From Linanthus parryae (lineage: Eukaryota > Streptophyta > Magnoliopsida > Ericales > Polemoniaceae), in assembly GCA_023055425.1 (NCBI GenBank), contig JALGPY010000001.1, positions 69,744,994-69,808,993 of the forward strand: a DNA stretch of 64,000 bases, in the 5' to 3' direction. Of the stretch, positions 22,709 to 34,250 are shown one piece after another (position 1 is the stretch's first letter; every line of letters begins with the position of its first letter). Below the pieces are notes generated by a model, which did no database searches, was not told the DNA's origin, and worked only from the letters and a program-made list of their open reading frames with translations. The translations under genes and the position numbers were made by a program.

Positions 22709-25352
22709 GGCTAAATTGCACCGGAGGTACCCATATCTTGCAAAAACAGACAAGCGGGTAGCCAAATTTCAAAATCGAGTACCACGGGTACCCAAATTTT
22801 AATTTTCGGGCAAGTAGGTACCCTTCCGTTAACTTTTCGTCAATATTAGACAGAAAAAATATAAAAAGGCTATTGTACCCCTTATTTTTAGCTTCAACTT
22901 TTTTAAAAACAAGTTTTACTAACAAATCTAAAAAAATTAAAAATAATTAAATTTTAATTTTTTTTTTTTTTTTTTTTTTTGCATTTTTGCATATTTTAAT
23001 AATTTGATATAAGATAAGAATTACATATTTTTACATCATTTCAAGATATGAAATATATTTTTATTAACATATATCCGTCAATCTTAAAATCTTTAACCTT
23101 CTTAGAAGTTTTGAAAAATATCTCAACTAGCTTAACCACAACGGCACGTTCGTCCTCATATATAGGGACCGTCACAGCACGTTATGCGCGAATACCGGAA
23201 CCGTTACGAGGTTGACCGGGTTTGACCGGATTGACCGGGTTTATGGAGCTCGTGCCATAAATCTCTCAAAGAAGTTACTAAAGGTCGCGCGCGGGCTTGG
23301 CTCGCACGCGACAGGGCTTACTCTAGCCTCCAAACCACTAAGTCCCTACTTCATAATTTCACATGTATTTTTTAATAAAAAAATAACATGCGAGCATCTT
23401 TGTGCATTTTAACATATGACAGAAGAGTTGACACATGACATTCTTGAATAGTTTTTTATTGTAATAATTTGTACATTCTTGAATAGTTTTTTATTGTAAT
23501 GATTTGTATTTTTCATGCAAATGTAAAAAAGACTATTGTAATAATGCGTTCATCAACCCATGGCTGCCTAGGAATTTCCCCTACAAACCAATTACTAAAT
23601 CCCCAAATCAAGGTTATCATGTCAGCGACTTCATTGTACAAGGGCAAGCCAGATGGGATCAAGATAAGCTAAAACAAGTCTTCTGGCCGGTGGATATTGA
23701 TGACATCCTAAAAATCCCCTTTCCATCAACCCTAAAACCAGACTTTATGATGTGGAATTTCACTGATTCTGGCAAATACACTGTTCAGACCGGTTATCAT
23801 ATTGCCAGAAAGCAAGTTTCGGAGTGTCATCATCACAGTTCTACCATCAATAGTACAGAAGAAAAGAAATGACTAGCAAAGCTCTGGAAGGTGAAGATTC
23901 CAAAAAGAAACATTTATCCAGTTTGGCGAGGGTGGAGGAAGGCGTTACCGACCAAGATGAACCTTAATAAGCGCAAAATAGACATTCCCACCTTCTGTGA
24001 TTTATGTGGGAAAGATCGAGAAGACGAAACGCATATCTTTCTTCAATGTCCTATTGCGAAAGAGACATGGAGGTTGGCGTTTCCAAATCGAGACCTGAAA
24101 ATAAAGAACTCTGACTTCAGTGATTGGAACAGAGAAAGGATGGAAGATACAAAAGAGAAAAAGCTACAAAAATCATCTGCATGTGTGTATCGGAGCTTTG
24201 GAGTAACCGTAACAATTAGATCTTCAAAGGGTTTAGCTTACCGACAATGGAAATTATCATATCTGCGAGGGCAAAGCTAGAGGAGTTCGATAAAGTCAAC
24301 CCCAATACACCTACGCCGAAGATCTCACCGTCCCATCTATGGCGACCACCGGAGGAGGGTGTTTTGAAAATCAATCTAGGCGGCGCGTGGGATTTGGGAA
24401 GTGCAAAAGCCGGAGCAGGGGGAGTAGTAAGAGACTCAAGGGGTAAATACGTCGGATTTGCGATGAGAGTCCCTTTCGGAACAAAAGCAAGAACGGCAGA
24501 GGGTCAAGCGATTGTTGAAGGAGTCACATTTGCTGCAGCGGCCGGCTACCGGAAAGTGGAGTTTGAAACAGACGCGTTAGCTGTCAACAAAGAAATGGAA
24601 AGTATTTGGAACGAAGAGATAAGCTTCTCGGAAATCGGTAACTATTTAAATGAAGCTCTCGAAGTCTCCACAAGCTTCGAGCAGTGCCGTTTTCAATACA
24701 CGGGAAGAAATTCAAATGAAGCCGCTCATTTACACGCTAGATTTGGGCTTACTTTGTTGGGCCGGGAAGAATGATATAACCAAGAGCCCCATCGGGCATC
24801 TGCTACTCTACAAAATACTGTAAAGGGCCTCTCAAGCCCAGGTTTTAGTTATTAATGAAATTCCAGTCTTTTCCTAAAAAAAAAGACTATTGTATAAATG
24901 CAGAAAGATACCAGTGTGTTATTTTTTTTATTAAAAAAATACACGTGAATTTATGAAATTTTGAGATTTTCTTTCAAAAACGTTTAAAAAAGATTTAAAG
25001 ACTTTATGATTGACGGATATATGTTAGTAAAAACATATTTCATATCTTGAAATGATGTAAAAATATGTAATGTTAATGAAATATATTGCAGTATCTTGCA
25101 TATATCAAATTATTAAATTATTTTTTTTTTAGATTTCGTAGTAAAACTTGTATTTAAAAACAAATTTGAGGTAAAAATAAGGGGTACAATAGTCTTTTAT
25201 GTTTTTCTGTCCAATATGAACGAGAAATTAACGGAAGGGTACCTACTTGCTTGAAAATCAAAATTTTGGGTACCCGTGGTGCTCAATTTTGAAATTTAGG
25301 TACCCATTTGCCTGTTTTTGCAAAATATGGGTTCCTCCAGTGCAATTTAGCC
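22709..25352. mobile_element. long-inverted-repeat Mutator-type foldback element
   Basis: The left end GGCTAAATTGCACCGGAGG is mirrored by the right end at 25352, and the similarity continues inward for about 450 bp. The flanks are a perfect 9-bp duplication AAACAAATA (22700-22708 and 25353-25361), the size expected for Mutator-like elements. The left arm has an extra block of about 220 bp (about 23128-23350). That block is GC-rich with repeated TTGACCGGG motifs and is absent from the right arm. No transposase is present. The centre holds a LINE insertion. Confidence 0.85.
23541..24878 (+). pseudogene. 5'-truncated L1-type LINE, zinc-binding and RNase H end
   Basis: Only the end of ORF2 remains. 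It starts at INPWLPRNF, continues to the RT zinc-binding block with CDLCGKDREDETHIFLQCP, and ends in an RNase H-like domain (about 24330-24774). The RNase H domain keeps E (AEGQA) and D (ETDA) but has lost the first catalytic Asp (INLGGAW for INTDGAW). One TGA interrupts it at 23870-23872, where related proteins have Trp, and a frameshift lies near 24200-24250. A poly(A) tail follows. The duplication AAAAAAGACTATTGTA flanks it at 23525-23540 and 24879-24894. It sits in the centre of the foldback element. Confidence 0.88.
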
Positions 25353-25361
25353 AAACAAATA

Positions 25362-25600
25362 TCGCATAATGACTATGGATTTGGTGAATTAACTAGGAGG
25401 AGACTCGGCATCCTTCCTAGCCTTGTTCGAACTCCTCATCAACTAATTGTACCGTCCTCGGCAATTAGTCACCGCTATGAAGCTCTCACGATGATTTGCA
25501 TGATCTGGAAGAAGTTGTCGCACTCCAAGAACGATTCACTATTGTAACCCATAAGCAGGGTAGTTTACGACCACAACAAGACAATCGTCCACGGTGCACC
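25362..25600. other. intergenic spacer
   Basis: Unique-looking sequence between the foldback element and the gypsy LTR start. Nothing was recognised. Confidence 0.5.
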
Positions 25601-25766
25601 TGTAATACCCCGTGCTTAACTAAAGGGCAATTTAGTAATTTGGGACGTGACAATTAAATTTTAAATTAGTGAGTGATGATTTGGGTAATTTTCCGGATTT
25701 TTATTATACAGAAAACTCGGGTGAGAATTTTAGATTTTTCGCGTTTAGTTTTTATCTTTCTAGACA
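25601..25766 (+). mobile_element. Ty3/gypsy 5' LTR, first part
   Basis: It begins TGTAATACCCCG, a common start for plant gypsy LTRs, and stops where the Helitron 3' end begins. The LTR resumes at 60653 on the other side of the Helitron and ends TTGTTGCA at 63212. Start and end are imperfect inverted repeats of each other, as LTR ends should be. Confidence 0.75.
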
Positions 25767-25794
25767 CTAGGTTCACTCAGCGCGCGTCGCGCGC
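25767..25794 (-). other. Helitron 3' terminus: hairpin plus CTAG
   Basis: On the minus strand a palindrome of alternating C and G (25781-25793) is followed by GAGTGAAC-like spacing and then CTAG, with T as the next host base. This is the canonical CTRR-plus-hairpin end. Confidence 0.8.
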
Positions 25795-26728
25795 GGCGTG
25801 TCGTTGCACCGGGCGTTGTCGTCGAGCTTGGAAGTTCACATTTGTGTCGCTGTCATTGCAATTGAAATTCATGTTTCGCAATAACAGTATAATAGAAATG
25901 GGTTTTTTTTTTTTTTTTTTAAAACAGCAAATGTGGTGTTTTTTTGGTCTTTTTTCCATACTTTTGGTGTTGAGAGACATTTGAACTATGATTTGATGCA
26001 ACAAATCGGTATTGCACGTACTAATAATGCTTAAGAAAATTAACATTGAAATTTAGTAATGTTGCTAAACGTGTTTTGGATTTCACGTATTGTACGTAAT
26101 AATGATGTTTAAGCAAGTTAACATTGAAATTTAGTAATGTTGCTAAATGTGTTTTTTATTTCCAACAATGTTTATAAACGGATAAGAAACAGTTTTTTTA
26201 TTCTGTTTACTAATGTGTGTTTTTGGTACGTTTTTATCGCACTGTTTTTCTTGTTTTTTAAACGGATACCAAACAAGTTCATAGTTGACAGAAGGAGGTA
26301 TTCCAAATTTTCCTCCCATATTTAATTGTTTTTCATAATTACGCCCTGCTGCTCTCCCACAGTCATCATTTGCTCCGCCGGCACAACAAAATCACACTCA
26401 TAACCTAAAAACCTAATCTATTGTCAACGCCTATTTTCATCTCCAATCACTCACTATCTCTGTCCTTCTGATTTACGTTTCATCATTTAGATGCATTGTT
26501 TCGCGTGTGTGGAAGATCTCTGCGGTAGATTTAGTGGGGTTTGCAATATCTACCCATTGATTCATCTGTTTCAAAGCATGCATTTATTAAAAACGTGTCT
26601 CTATGAAGATGCATGGTAATAAGTTCTGTGAAAGGATATGAACAGTTGCGATGGTCTTTTCACATTCATACTTACATCTTGTATATAAGCACAAGCAATT
26701 GCCTCTGGTCATAACATAGAGCGAGTCA

Positions 26729-27169
26729 ATGGATTCTGGTAAAGAAAATACTGACGACAAGTTGAGGAAGACTGCCAAGAAGAAGATGAAGAAAAAGGTG
26801 AAGAAAAGTCAGAAATATGAGAGTGAGTTGCAATTCACAGAGAGTGAGTCTGAATGGGAGAGTTGGCCTAAACATGGTTATGTGGTCGGGAAGGGGTCGG
26901 AGACAACTGTGTATTCAGACGCGTTGGAGGAAGATGAATTCTGGCGAACCGACACGGCTTCCTCGTATCCGCTGAAGTGGAAGCATTCTGTTTCCCGTTC
27001 TTCCACTTCCGGTAGAGGTAAGAAGAAGAAATTCAGAGGTAAAGGTACGGAAGATTCGTAGAGGAAGAAAGCAAATTCTCCACCGGATGTGACACCAGAT
27101 AAGGGCGGCAAGAGGAAAAACACAGATGATAATGTTCTGGAGTCGTGCAAGAAGAAACCAAGAATATAG
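26729..27169 (+). CDS. lysine-rich orphan protein, interrupted by a TAG
   Basis: An ATG opens a 110-residue frame ending at TAG (27059-27061), then the same frame runs 35 more residues to a second TAG. The N terminus is a polybasic block (KKKMKKKVKK), the middle is acidic and serine-rich (ESESEWESWP), and two more basic clusters follow, one before and one after the internal TAG. This composition suggests a nuclear or nucleic-acid-binding protein. I recognise no family. It lies on the plus strand, opposite to the other Helitron genes, about 1 kb from the Helitron 3' end. Either the short form is real or the gene carries a nonsense mutation; chance coding is not excluded. Confidence 0.4.
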
Positions 27170-27273
27170 AGTGTCCAGCATCTTTAATATTCTGTTCTGA
27201 TCAAGTGTACTTTCATGTTAGGTATTATGAGCAGTATCGTGAAGTTGGATCATGTTTATGTTCAAGTAGTTAT

Positions 27274-27968
27274 ATGAACTGATGTAATCTTGGGATATAT
27301 TTTCTCGATCAATGCACTTTTTAATTTGAGTTAAGTTAATGTTTGTTCACAATGATTTATTGTTCAATCTTAATCATGGATCGTCGCAAATTTTGTATAT
27401 CGGATCGACCAAGTTATTATTTTTTCCCCCCACATAAACTGGTACAATTGATTTGCTCATCCTGTAAGCCGATCCTGGATGTTAAAGGAACAAATGTCAT
27501 CATGCATAGTATTAAATCTGTTGTAAATTATAGTGTTGTTTTCGTTGTTGTTGTTGTTGTTGCTGCTGTTCCGGAACGCAGTGCACGCAACTTTGGATAT
27601 GCACTGCTACGAATGACGGATATGAACTACTGTAATCTTGCGATATATTTACTTGATCAATGCCATTTTTAATTTGAGTTAAATTAATGTTTGGTTACAA
27701 TCATTTATCGCATAATCTTAATCAAAGAACGTCGCAAATTTTGTATATTGGATCAAACGATTTATTATATTTTATTTCTTCGCCCTCATAAACTGGTACG
27801 ATTGATTTGCTCATTCGGTAAGCCGATCCTGGATGTTAATGGAATAAATGTCATCATGCTTTGTTTTAATTCTGTTGGAAAATTATATTCTTGTCTTCGG
27901 TGTTGTTTTGCTTGTTGCTGTTCCGGAATGCAGTGCAGGCAACTTCAGATATGCACCGCTACGTATTT
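27274..27968. repeat. diverged tandem duplication, about 348 bp x 2
   Basis: Two copies, starting near 27274 and 27622, share ordered blocks such as GTAATCTTG, CGTCGCAAATTTTGTATAT, GTAAGCCGATCCTGGATGTT and TGTTCCGGAA. Small indels and many substitutions separate them, and the first copy has a longer GTT repeat. It follows the lysine-rich frame and has no coding sign. Confidence 0.85.
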
Positions 27969-28705
27969 GGAAGATTATATTTATTCCTTTCGTGGACCTG
28001 ATATTTTTTAAAACCCCCTTTCTCAACAAATTACATATTTACGTATGTTAAACAAAGCTCATTGGTATTCGTCATTCGCTATGAATTCATCGTATCAGAA
28101 CTTGAAGATACCACTGGTTGCTATGATGTATATTAGTTGCCATGTTAGACGTTGGATTTATGGAGACACAGGATTGAAATTCGGAGCTGTGAGACAATCA
28201 CGATGCAATGGACTGTCAAATTGTACAGCAATTCCACTGTGAATCCAGAATCCGCTGTTATTAGGGAATCCATAATATATGTTATTGTTTGGTTCAATCT
28301 GCCAAAACTGTGGTCTGATCGAGTTTTGTTATCTAGAATGCATATCTTGCATTATTTTGAGATCATATGTATGTACTGGCACCGCATTTGTTGATGTTAT
28401 TGTATTTTCAACAAATGATTATATTTTTGCTTGAGTTAATACACTGCGTCATCGTTCCATGACTTATCTGTAATCATGATATGTAGTTGTACTAAGTAGT
28501 TGTTATTTAATTTCTTGTATGTCAGAAAATTAGATTCCTATTAATGTTGTAATATTGATAAATTAGGTGAAATAATAGCTCTTAACATACCTATAAATTA
28601 ATTATGTCAAATTTAAACTGTTGACATAGCTATCATTTATTTAAAAACCAAGATTGCACAATAACATGGATATAGGTACCTAATTGCCGTACTGATGAGA
28701 CTGCA
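27969..28705. other. Helitron interior, no gene seen
   Basis: AT-rich sequence between the tandem duplication and the RNase H-like gene. Short open frames occur but have no recognisable motif. Confidence 0.5.
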
Positions 28706-29518
28706 TCAGTCTGTGTCAGGGGAAGAAATGTAACGCTTACAATTTTCTAGTTTGTCCTCGACAATTAGATCTTGAATAATATCTGGAGCATCATACAATA
28801 TTTTGTAACGATCAGGTTGTTGTGATCCTATAGATGCAAGCCGCTCTGCGACACTATTGTCCAGTCTTTCGATAGGGATCAAGGCTATTTTCATTCGCCT
28901 CAGTAATGCATATCCGTCATGGATCTCGCGCTTCATCGAGAGCGGAGCAGTGGTCCGCAAATGAAAGATTTTGCTCGCTTCATAGTTGGAGGTCTCAATC
29001 TTGATTTCTTTCCAGTCATTCTCATAAGCTGAATGAATACTATGATAAATTGCCCACAGTTCACTTTCCAGCTGACTGACACCATCAAGTCTTCCTATAA
29101 AACCAAGCTGCCAGTTTTCATTGTCATCTCGGCAGACACCACCAATTCCACCGGTATTTGTTGCCGGTGAGATAAACCCATGCACACTTATCCTGATCAC
29201 TCCTTCCAGGGAGAGAATCAAATATTAGAATATATGTCACGGATATATTTCAGTTAATGTAGTAGGAAGTATGATATCTCATTGGTTAACTAATATTATA
29301 GAATAACATGACCGTATTACATTTTCAAAGTACTATTGATATCAAAACATGATGGACAACTTACTGCGAGGAGTCGAAATGGGACGCGGAGGTGTTTCTT
29401 GAATCAGAGTTGCTGCAGTAACAAACTGCGATAGTGATGGACCTGAAGCTGAGGAACTTGCAATAGTTTGATTACTGGTGACTTCTTCTTCAGAGACTGT
29501 TCTTTTGTGCATTGACAT
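28706..29518 (-). CDS. RNase H-fold (RVT_3-like) protein, catalytic residues lost
   Basis: Two exons fit: 29518-29365 (ATG, serine/threonine-rich N terminus) and 29202-28706, with donor GTAAGT and an acceptor after CTGGAAG. Together they give 216 residues. From about residue 52 on it resembles the plant RNase H domain of the RVT_3 type: ISPATNTGGIGGVCRD, then LESELWAIYHSI, then KIETSNYEA and SVAERLAS. Compared with the family's D-E-D-D, I see H (VHGF for VDGA), E, S (ETSN for ETDS) and E (AER for AD/AH), so cleavage activity is unlikely. A nucleic-acid-binding role would be a guess. The frame is intact although it lies within the Helitron. Source could be a host gene or a LINE. Confidence 0.65.
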
Positions 29519-30360
29519 TGTTACTGCTTATGCTATCAGTAGATAGTTTATGCACCTTGTTATGTTGATGATAGCTTCCTTATAAAACATGTGAGGCGAA
29601 ATGCATAGAACATAATGCCCGATTATAGCATACAGTTAGTCCGTGAGTTTGTCAGGTAATTTGTTTCTTTCCATTTGACTGTTTACAAATTCAGCGCTGA
29701 GTTACTGTCATTGGATTCATGTGTAGCATGAATATGTGTATCAATGACAATAGTCCCGTGAACTACTGTGTCATTGTTCAGATGTCATGCGGAGCTTTTT
29801 TGTACATACCCGTGATGGACGTCCCAATATTTGTGAAATGAAGGCATAGCCTGAAGACTGCAATTTTTTTTTCCTTTTTTTTGGGGGGGGGGGGGTTGTG
29901 TCATGTAAATATTACATCGTGAAGTATGTATCGTGGGAATTTCTTGTCGTGTTTTGCCGGTTTTCATTAACAGGCATACTATATTGCATGTGCATATGAT
30001 ATCGAGTTGCTGACCAAAGAAATTGTGTAAGTATTGGATTTACTGAGGACGTTCTAACATTATAACTTCAGAAATGCTTTCTTTCTGTTTCCAGATGATG
30101 CTGTCACATACTTGTGATTCTATTGTTGTTTGAAGAATAAAATAAAATAACTTGATAATTTAAGAAGCATTATTAGTGGCTTTATTATTATTCGAGGTAG
30201 AAGCATAAAGTGATACAATTTCTAATTTAACATAAAGAAGAGGAAACATGATCGCTAATAGTGCAACACGTTGTAGAAGGAAGCAGGCAAACATTCACTG
30301 ATCTGTTGCTGCAGATGTTGAGTGGCATCGTCTTGGCTTATGCATGGATTATCAATTTAT
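29519..30360. other. Helitron interior, no gene seen
   Basis: Includes an upstream region for the RNase H-like gene and a T-rich/G-run tract near 29860-29895. No coding motif was recognised. Confidence 0.5.
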
Positions 30361-31005
30361 TTACCATGCATACTGAACTTGCTTAACAACCCATTTGGTT
30401 ATCCTGTGGTTGGTTGGCTGAGTGCATTTTAAGACCCGAACATATAAATTTTCATTTGCATTCTCCACGTTCAAGCCGACGAGTAGAGCTTCTTGTTCCT
30501 GAGAATGGAATGCGGTTTTTTTTTGTGCTATATAAGTATGAGTAACTGTAAATTTGATAGGAATAAATTGTGTGTCATGGGCGAAGTCATTTGGGGCGAG
30601 TTAGGCAGTACCTGTGGTGTCATTGTTGCTAGATTTGCAGCAGTGTTTCGGAGGAGTGTCTCCGCAGCCTGGCCGAAAATCATCACATCCATTATTCCAG
30701 TGTCATCTCGAAGTTCCACCATAACTCGGCATCTGTGAAAATGGTATGTAATCGTATTATACGCGAATGTATTTCTAATTTGTGAATTTGTAGTATTCAA
30801 TTATAGTCAGTGAATTCGGTTATTTTTCATGCATTTATCAGGAATAAAAACATTCAACCTGGGGCTCGTGTTGCATTGGGTGTTATTACAGACGGAACAG
30901 TTTGGACGTCGACGCACAAGATTGCAAAGGTTGCAGGCATTGGACCATGTGGTTTGACTTGTCGGAAAGATCCGTGCCGATACCTTAATCCAGGCTTCTT
31001 CATAC
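30361..31005 (-). pseudogene. truncated second RPA-like gene (C-terminal exons only)
   Basis: Three minus-strand exons join in phase: 31005-30859, 30733-30610 and 30498-30361. The first encodes a zinc ribbon, CNLCNLVRRRPNCSVC. The second encodes an OB-fold segment, CRVMVELRDDTGIMDVMIFG. The third encodes EQEALLVG and ends at TAA. These match, exon for exon, the last three exons of the RPA-like gene at 37266-47843. No exons for the N-terminal OB folds were found above 31005, so it is a truncated paralogue. The remaining splice sites and frames are intact. Confidence 0.7.
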
Positions 31006-32370
31006 CTAGGCTTTTCGGTGTTGGATGCAGCCGAAGAAACAGATATCAGAAGGACAGATTATAAAATAAACATGTTTAAAGTAAGTTAAATTATGATTAA
31101 GGTGAAATATTGAAAAGCAAGAGGGAGATATATCCGAAGAGAAGAATGTGTCGAAAGATTGTCTGAAAAAATAACTTTTGGAAATTGAAAAGGTGAAAAT
31201 ATACGAAGATCAATATATTATGACATAGTTGGATATCGTGGTATTCGATCCAATATGCGATAAAAATAATTGGAAGTTGTGTTACTTTACCAATGACACA
31301 CGAATATCTGCAATCTTGGATGGCATCATCTTGAAATTACACTGGATTTCTTAGTTGTATTCTGATACAACTTGTAGAGCTGAATGGTATTGCTTGCAAT
31401 TTGATACTGATTTTGAACATGGGACGCAGTTCTTATATAGTGAGTTCTTCTCTAACTCCGCTCACATTTTGTGCAATATATAATTAATGTATTTCCTAAT
31501 TTCGATGTAGCCATTGCAGATTGAATTTTCATCATATTATTTCATATGTGTTGATGGTGTCTTGCATTGACAGTTCACATTCATAGATAATTTCCCATGC
31601 AATTTGCAGAGGTTATTCACATGATCATGAATATTTCCACACTATCTGATCAGTGGGTGATTTCCAAGAGGTTTCATATATCAATGAGTTATTTGGAGCC
31701 TTGTTAGCACATTGCAGCTGAAATTGAAAAGAGATACTTTGCAAACTCCTCTGCCAACCGTTCATTTACTGTGACTTTCAATGTGTAGATTCAGTATGTA
31801 GACAGGTATAGCTCTTCTTCATGACCTGGTAGATATTGCAACAAATGCATTCTCTGGAGTTTGCATGTGTAGAATCTCGAGGCATTGAATTATACAACTG
31901 CAGGTGTGCATTCTAATTGGATAGTATTCAATCTAATGCAGCAGTTGAAATGCTGTTGTTTTGTGTGTGGAGGATTTGCCTAAATTAGTACTGCATCTTA
32001 AATTATTAGGATTGGTTATGTCTGAAGAGGCTATGTTTGATTGAAACAGAAGAAACAGAGGTAGCATGTGATACTTGTTTTGATTATTTATCCTAAAACT
32101 TGTTCTGAATAAGTTGATTGTTGATATCCAACAATATATGTGAATCAGTATGTAAGTTCATGCATTAGATATTAAGCAACCCACAGACAAAGCATTAAAA
32201 TAGTTAATACAAGATGCATGTCATCAAATTGAAAATTAGACCGCAGCAGCAGGTTCTTATGTTTCTGCAAAGATAATAACATAGAACAAGACCGGAACAC
32301 AGAATCATAGAGAAGCTATTAAAAAAGATGTCTGGTAATTCAAATGACATAGTACTTTGATACGTTGAAG
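31006..32370. other. Helitron interior, no gene seen
   Basis: About 1.4 kb of AT-rich sequence between the truncated RPA copy and the B3 gene. No exon, repeat boundary or motif was found. Confidence 0.5.
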
Positions 32371-33261
32371 CTATGCTGGGAACACTTTCACACGAAATTT
32401 TGGAATGCTTGCATCAACTAATTCCACGGCACATGCATCTCCAGTACGTACATTAGCGCTTCTGGTGAATTGATACCAAGAGACTCGTCTCTTGTCGTTG
32501 TTCTCTCCACCTGGGAATTTACAACGGCAGCTCCAAGTTGCAGTACCAGCAGTCCCTGTAATCTGGACCAGCGTTGTTCGATCCTTCAAATATTCCCTGC
32601 TGAAATGAGCTGGTATATTCTGCAATATGAACATTTGGTTGTCAACCGCTACTGTTGAAATCGAACGCAATAGCAGTGTAAATGAAAGTTAACATTGTAG
32701 GCTTACCAGTCCACCAGACGACTGCAAATGGGACTTCTGTATTTCAACTGCAAAGCATGGATTGTTGCAGTGAGTCTCGTAAGAAGCAGCCTTCCTGAAT
32801 GCGCGAGTAGTTGCACCCTTTCTCGCATTCAGAACAGAAGCTCTGGCACTGTAATCTAGCTTTGATGTAGTGAGACCATAGATTGTCACTTTGAATTTGG
32901 AATGTCCCTGGTACTTGAAAGTCAGCATGTGCCCAAATGACAGCGAATAATGTTCCGAAAATTCCTTCCATCCTATTGTTAGATATATGTCGTTGCCTCT
33001 ACTCTTCATTTTAATCTCCCATACTCGGCCATCTGGGATTAAAAGCTCCGCATTTATTCCAAGAAAGGATCGATGACGTTGGACAAAGTCATCTGGTAAT
33101 CTCTACAGTGAATAGATGTTGGTTATTTTTAATAAATTTACCTCTTGTTACAATTAATATTAATGTCATTCAATCTTATTTGTAAAAAATATATGCGACG
33201 TAAGGCTTACCAAGTTCTTGTTGTCTTCATCTCGATTTGTGATAACTCGGAAGAACTTCAT
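32371..33261 (-). CDS. two-B3-domain protein, intact
   Basis: Exons 33261-33211, 33102-32707 and 32619-32371 join in phase with GTAAGC donors and give 231 residues. Residues about 3-93 form a B3 domain: FFRVI, LPDDFVQRH, LLIPDGRVWEIK, LTIGWKEF and GHMLTFKY. Residues about 151-231 form a second one: IPAHFSREY, RRVSWYQFTRSANVRTGD and a closing FRVKVF. B3 domains bind DNA in plant regulators; a pair of them resembles the REM group. The chosen ATG is the first in the exon; an upstream 5' UTR exon is possible because an AG acceptor precedes it. It lies inside the Helitron, on the same strand as Rep-helicase and RPA, and shows no frame damage, so it is a candidate captured gene. Confidence 0.8.
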
Positions 33262-34213
33262 TTGCAGATAGCTGCACAGAAAATATCCTGATATGTATTA
33301 CTGATTGTGGCATACAGAAGAAAAACTAAAATATATGGATTTTAAGGCGTCCCATTCCTTTATTCTATATTTGCAAGCGGTTTAACACAAGTTGTGATAT
33401 GCTTATTGTGTCTTGCGTAGGGTAATAAGCTTTAGTGGGAATAATTGGGTTTGAAATCCATAGATGATTATTTTCCAAAACCATGAACGATAAATGTCAG
33501 TGCAAAGTACTTGGGATGTGATATCTCCTTAGCTATCTCGTGATGAACTCACACAGTAATGCGAAAAAACTGGTTGTCAACATAATATCGATTGTTTAGC
33601 TATCATGACCACAAGCTATGGATAATGTTAAGAAATAAAGAGTGATGTGTGGCTACGTAATTCCTCATAAGTCTTCATACGTATAATAACAATACGTATT
33701 GGAAACTACCATGTATTGTATTGCTGATATTACATCATGAAATTGACCTTCAAAGTTATTTGAAATTCAGTGTACATTTAAACACATGAACTCAGATATG
33801 TTTTCGAGAAAAAATGTAAATTGTACCTAACATCATTCAACTCCCAGCCTTTTTTCCTTCAGTTGTTGGATTAATAAGTTTTGTGTTAACTGAGTTGGAA
33901 TTTCCAAGAATTGTAATTTTTCAACTATCATATTATCGTATTAAATATTCAGTATCTCAGTACTTGATGGCCTATATATCTTGGAAAAATATCCATTGTT
34001 ATTAACTTATCTATGTGTTTGCTAACACAGTTGGATAAAGTATGGCTACTGTTGCACCCATAAGACTAATTTTATATTTCTGCAAAAGGCCATCTTTCGA
34101 AACCACACGTTTCACATGACTACGATTCAATCTATTAGTAAGATTAACAACAGTAAATTCATAGACATTGTAGTTACAATTTTATAACATTGTGCTCTTT
34201 TTTCTTTTATGTT

Positions 34214-34250
<37 letters not shown>

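Noticed and set aside
24247..24774. RNase H-like frame as a separate host gene
   Set aside because: It follows in order from the LINE zinc-binding block, ends before a poly(A) tail and lies inside a target duplication, so it is the LINE end.
28706..29221. 171-residue frame taken as a complete gene starting near 29221
   Set aside because: Its first codon is TTG and the frame begins in intron; an ATG-bearing upstream exon joins in phase at 29202.
30810..31064. Plus-strand open frame of 84 residues
   Set aside because: The minus strand here encodes an RPA zinc-ribbon exon with correct splice sites and phase, so this frame is its shadow.
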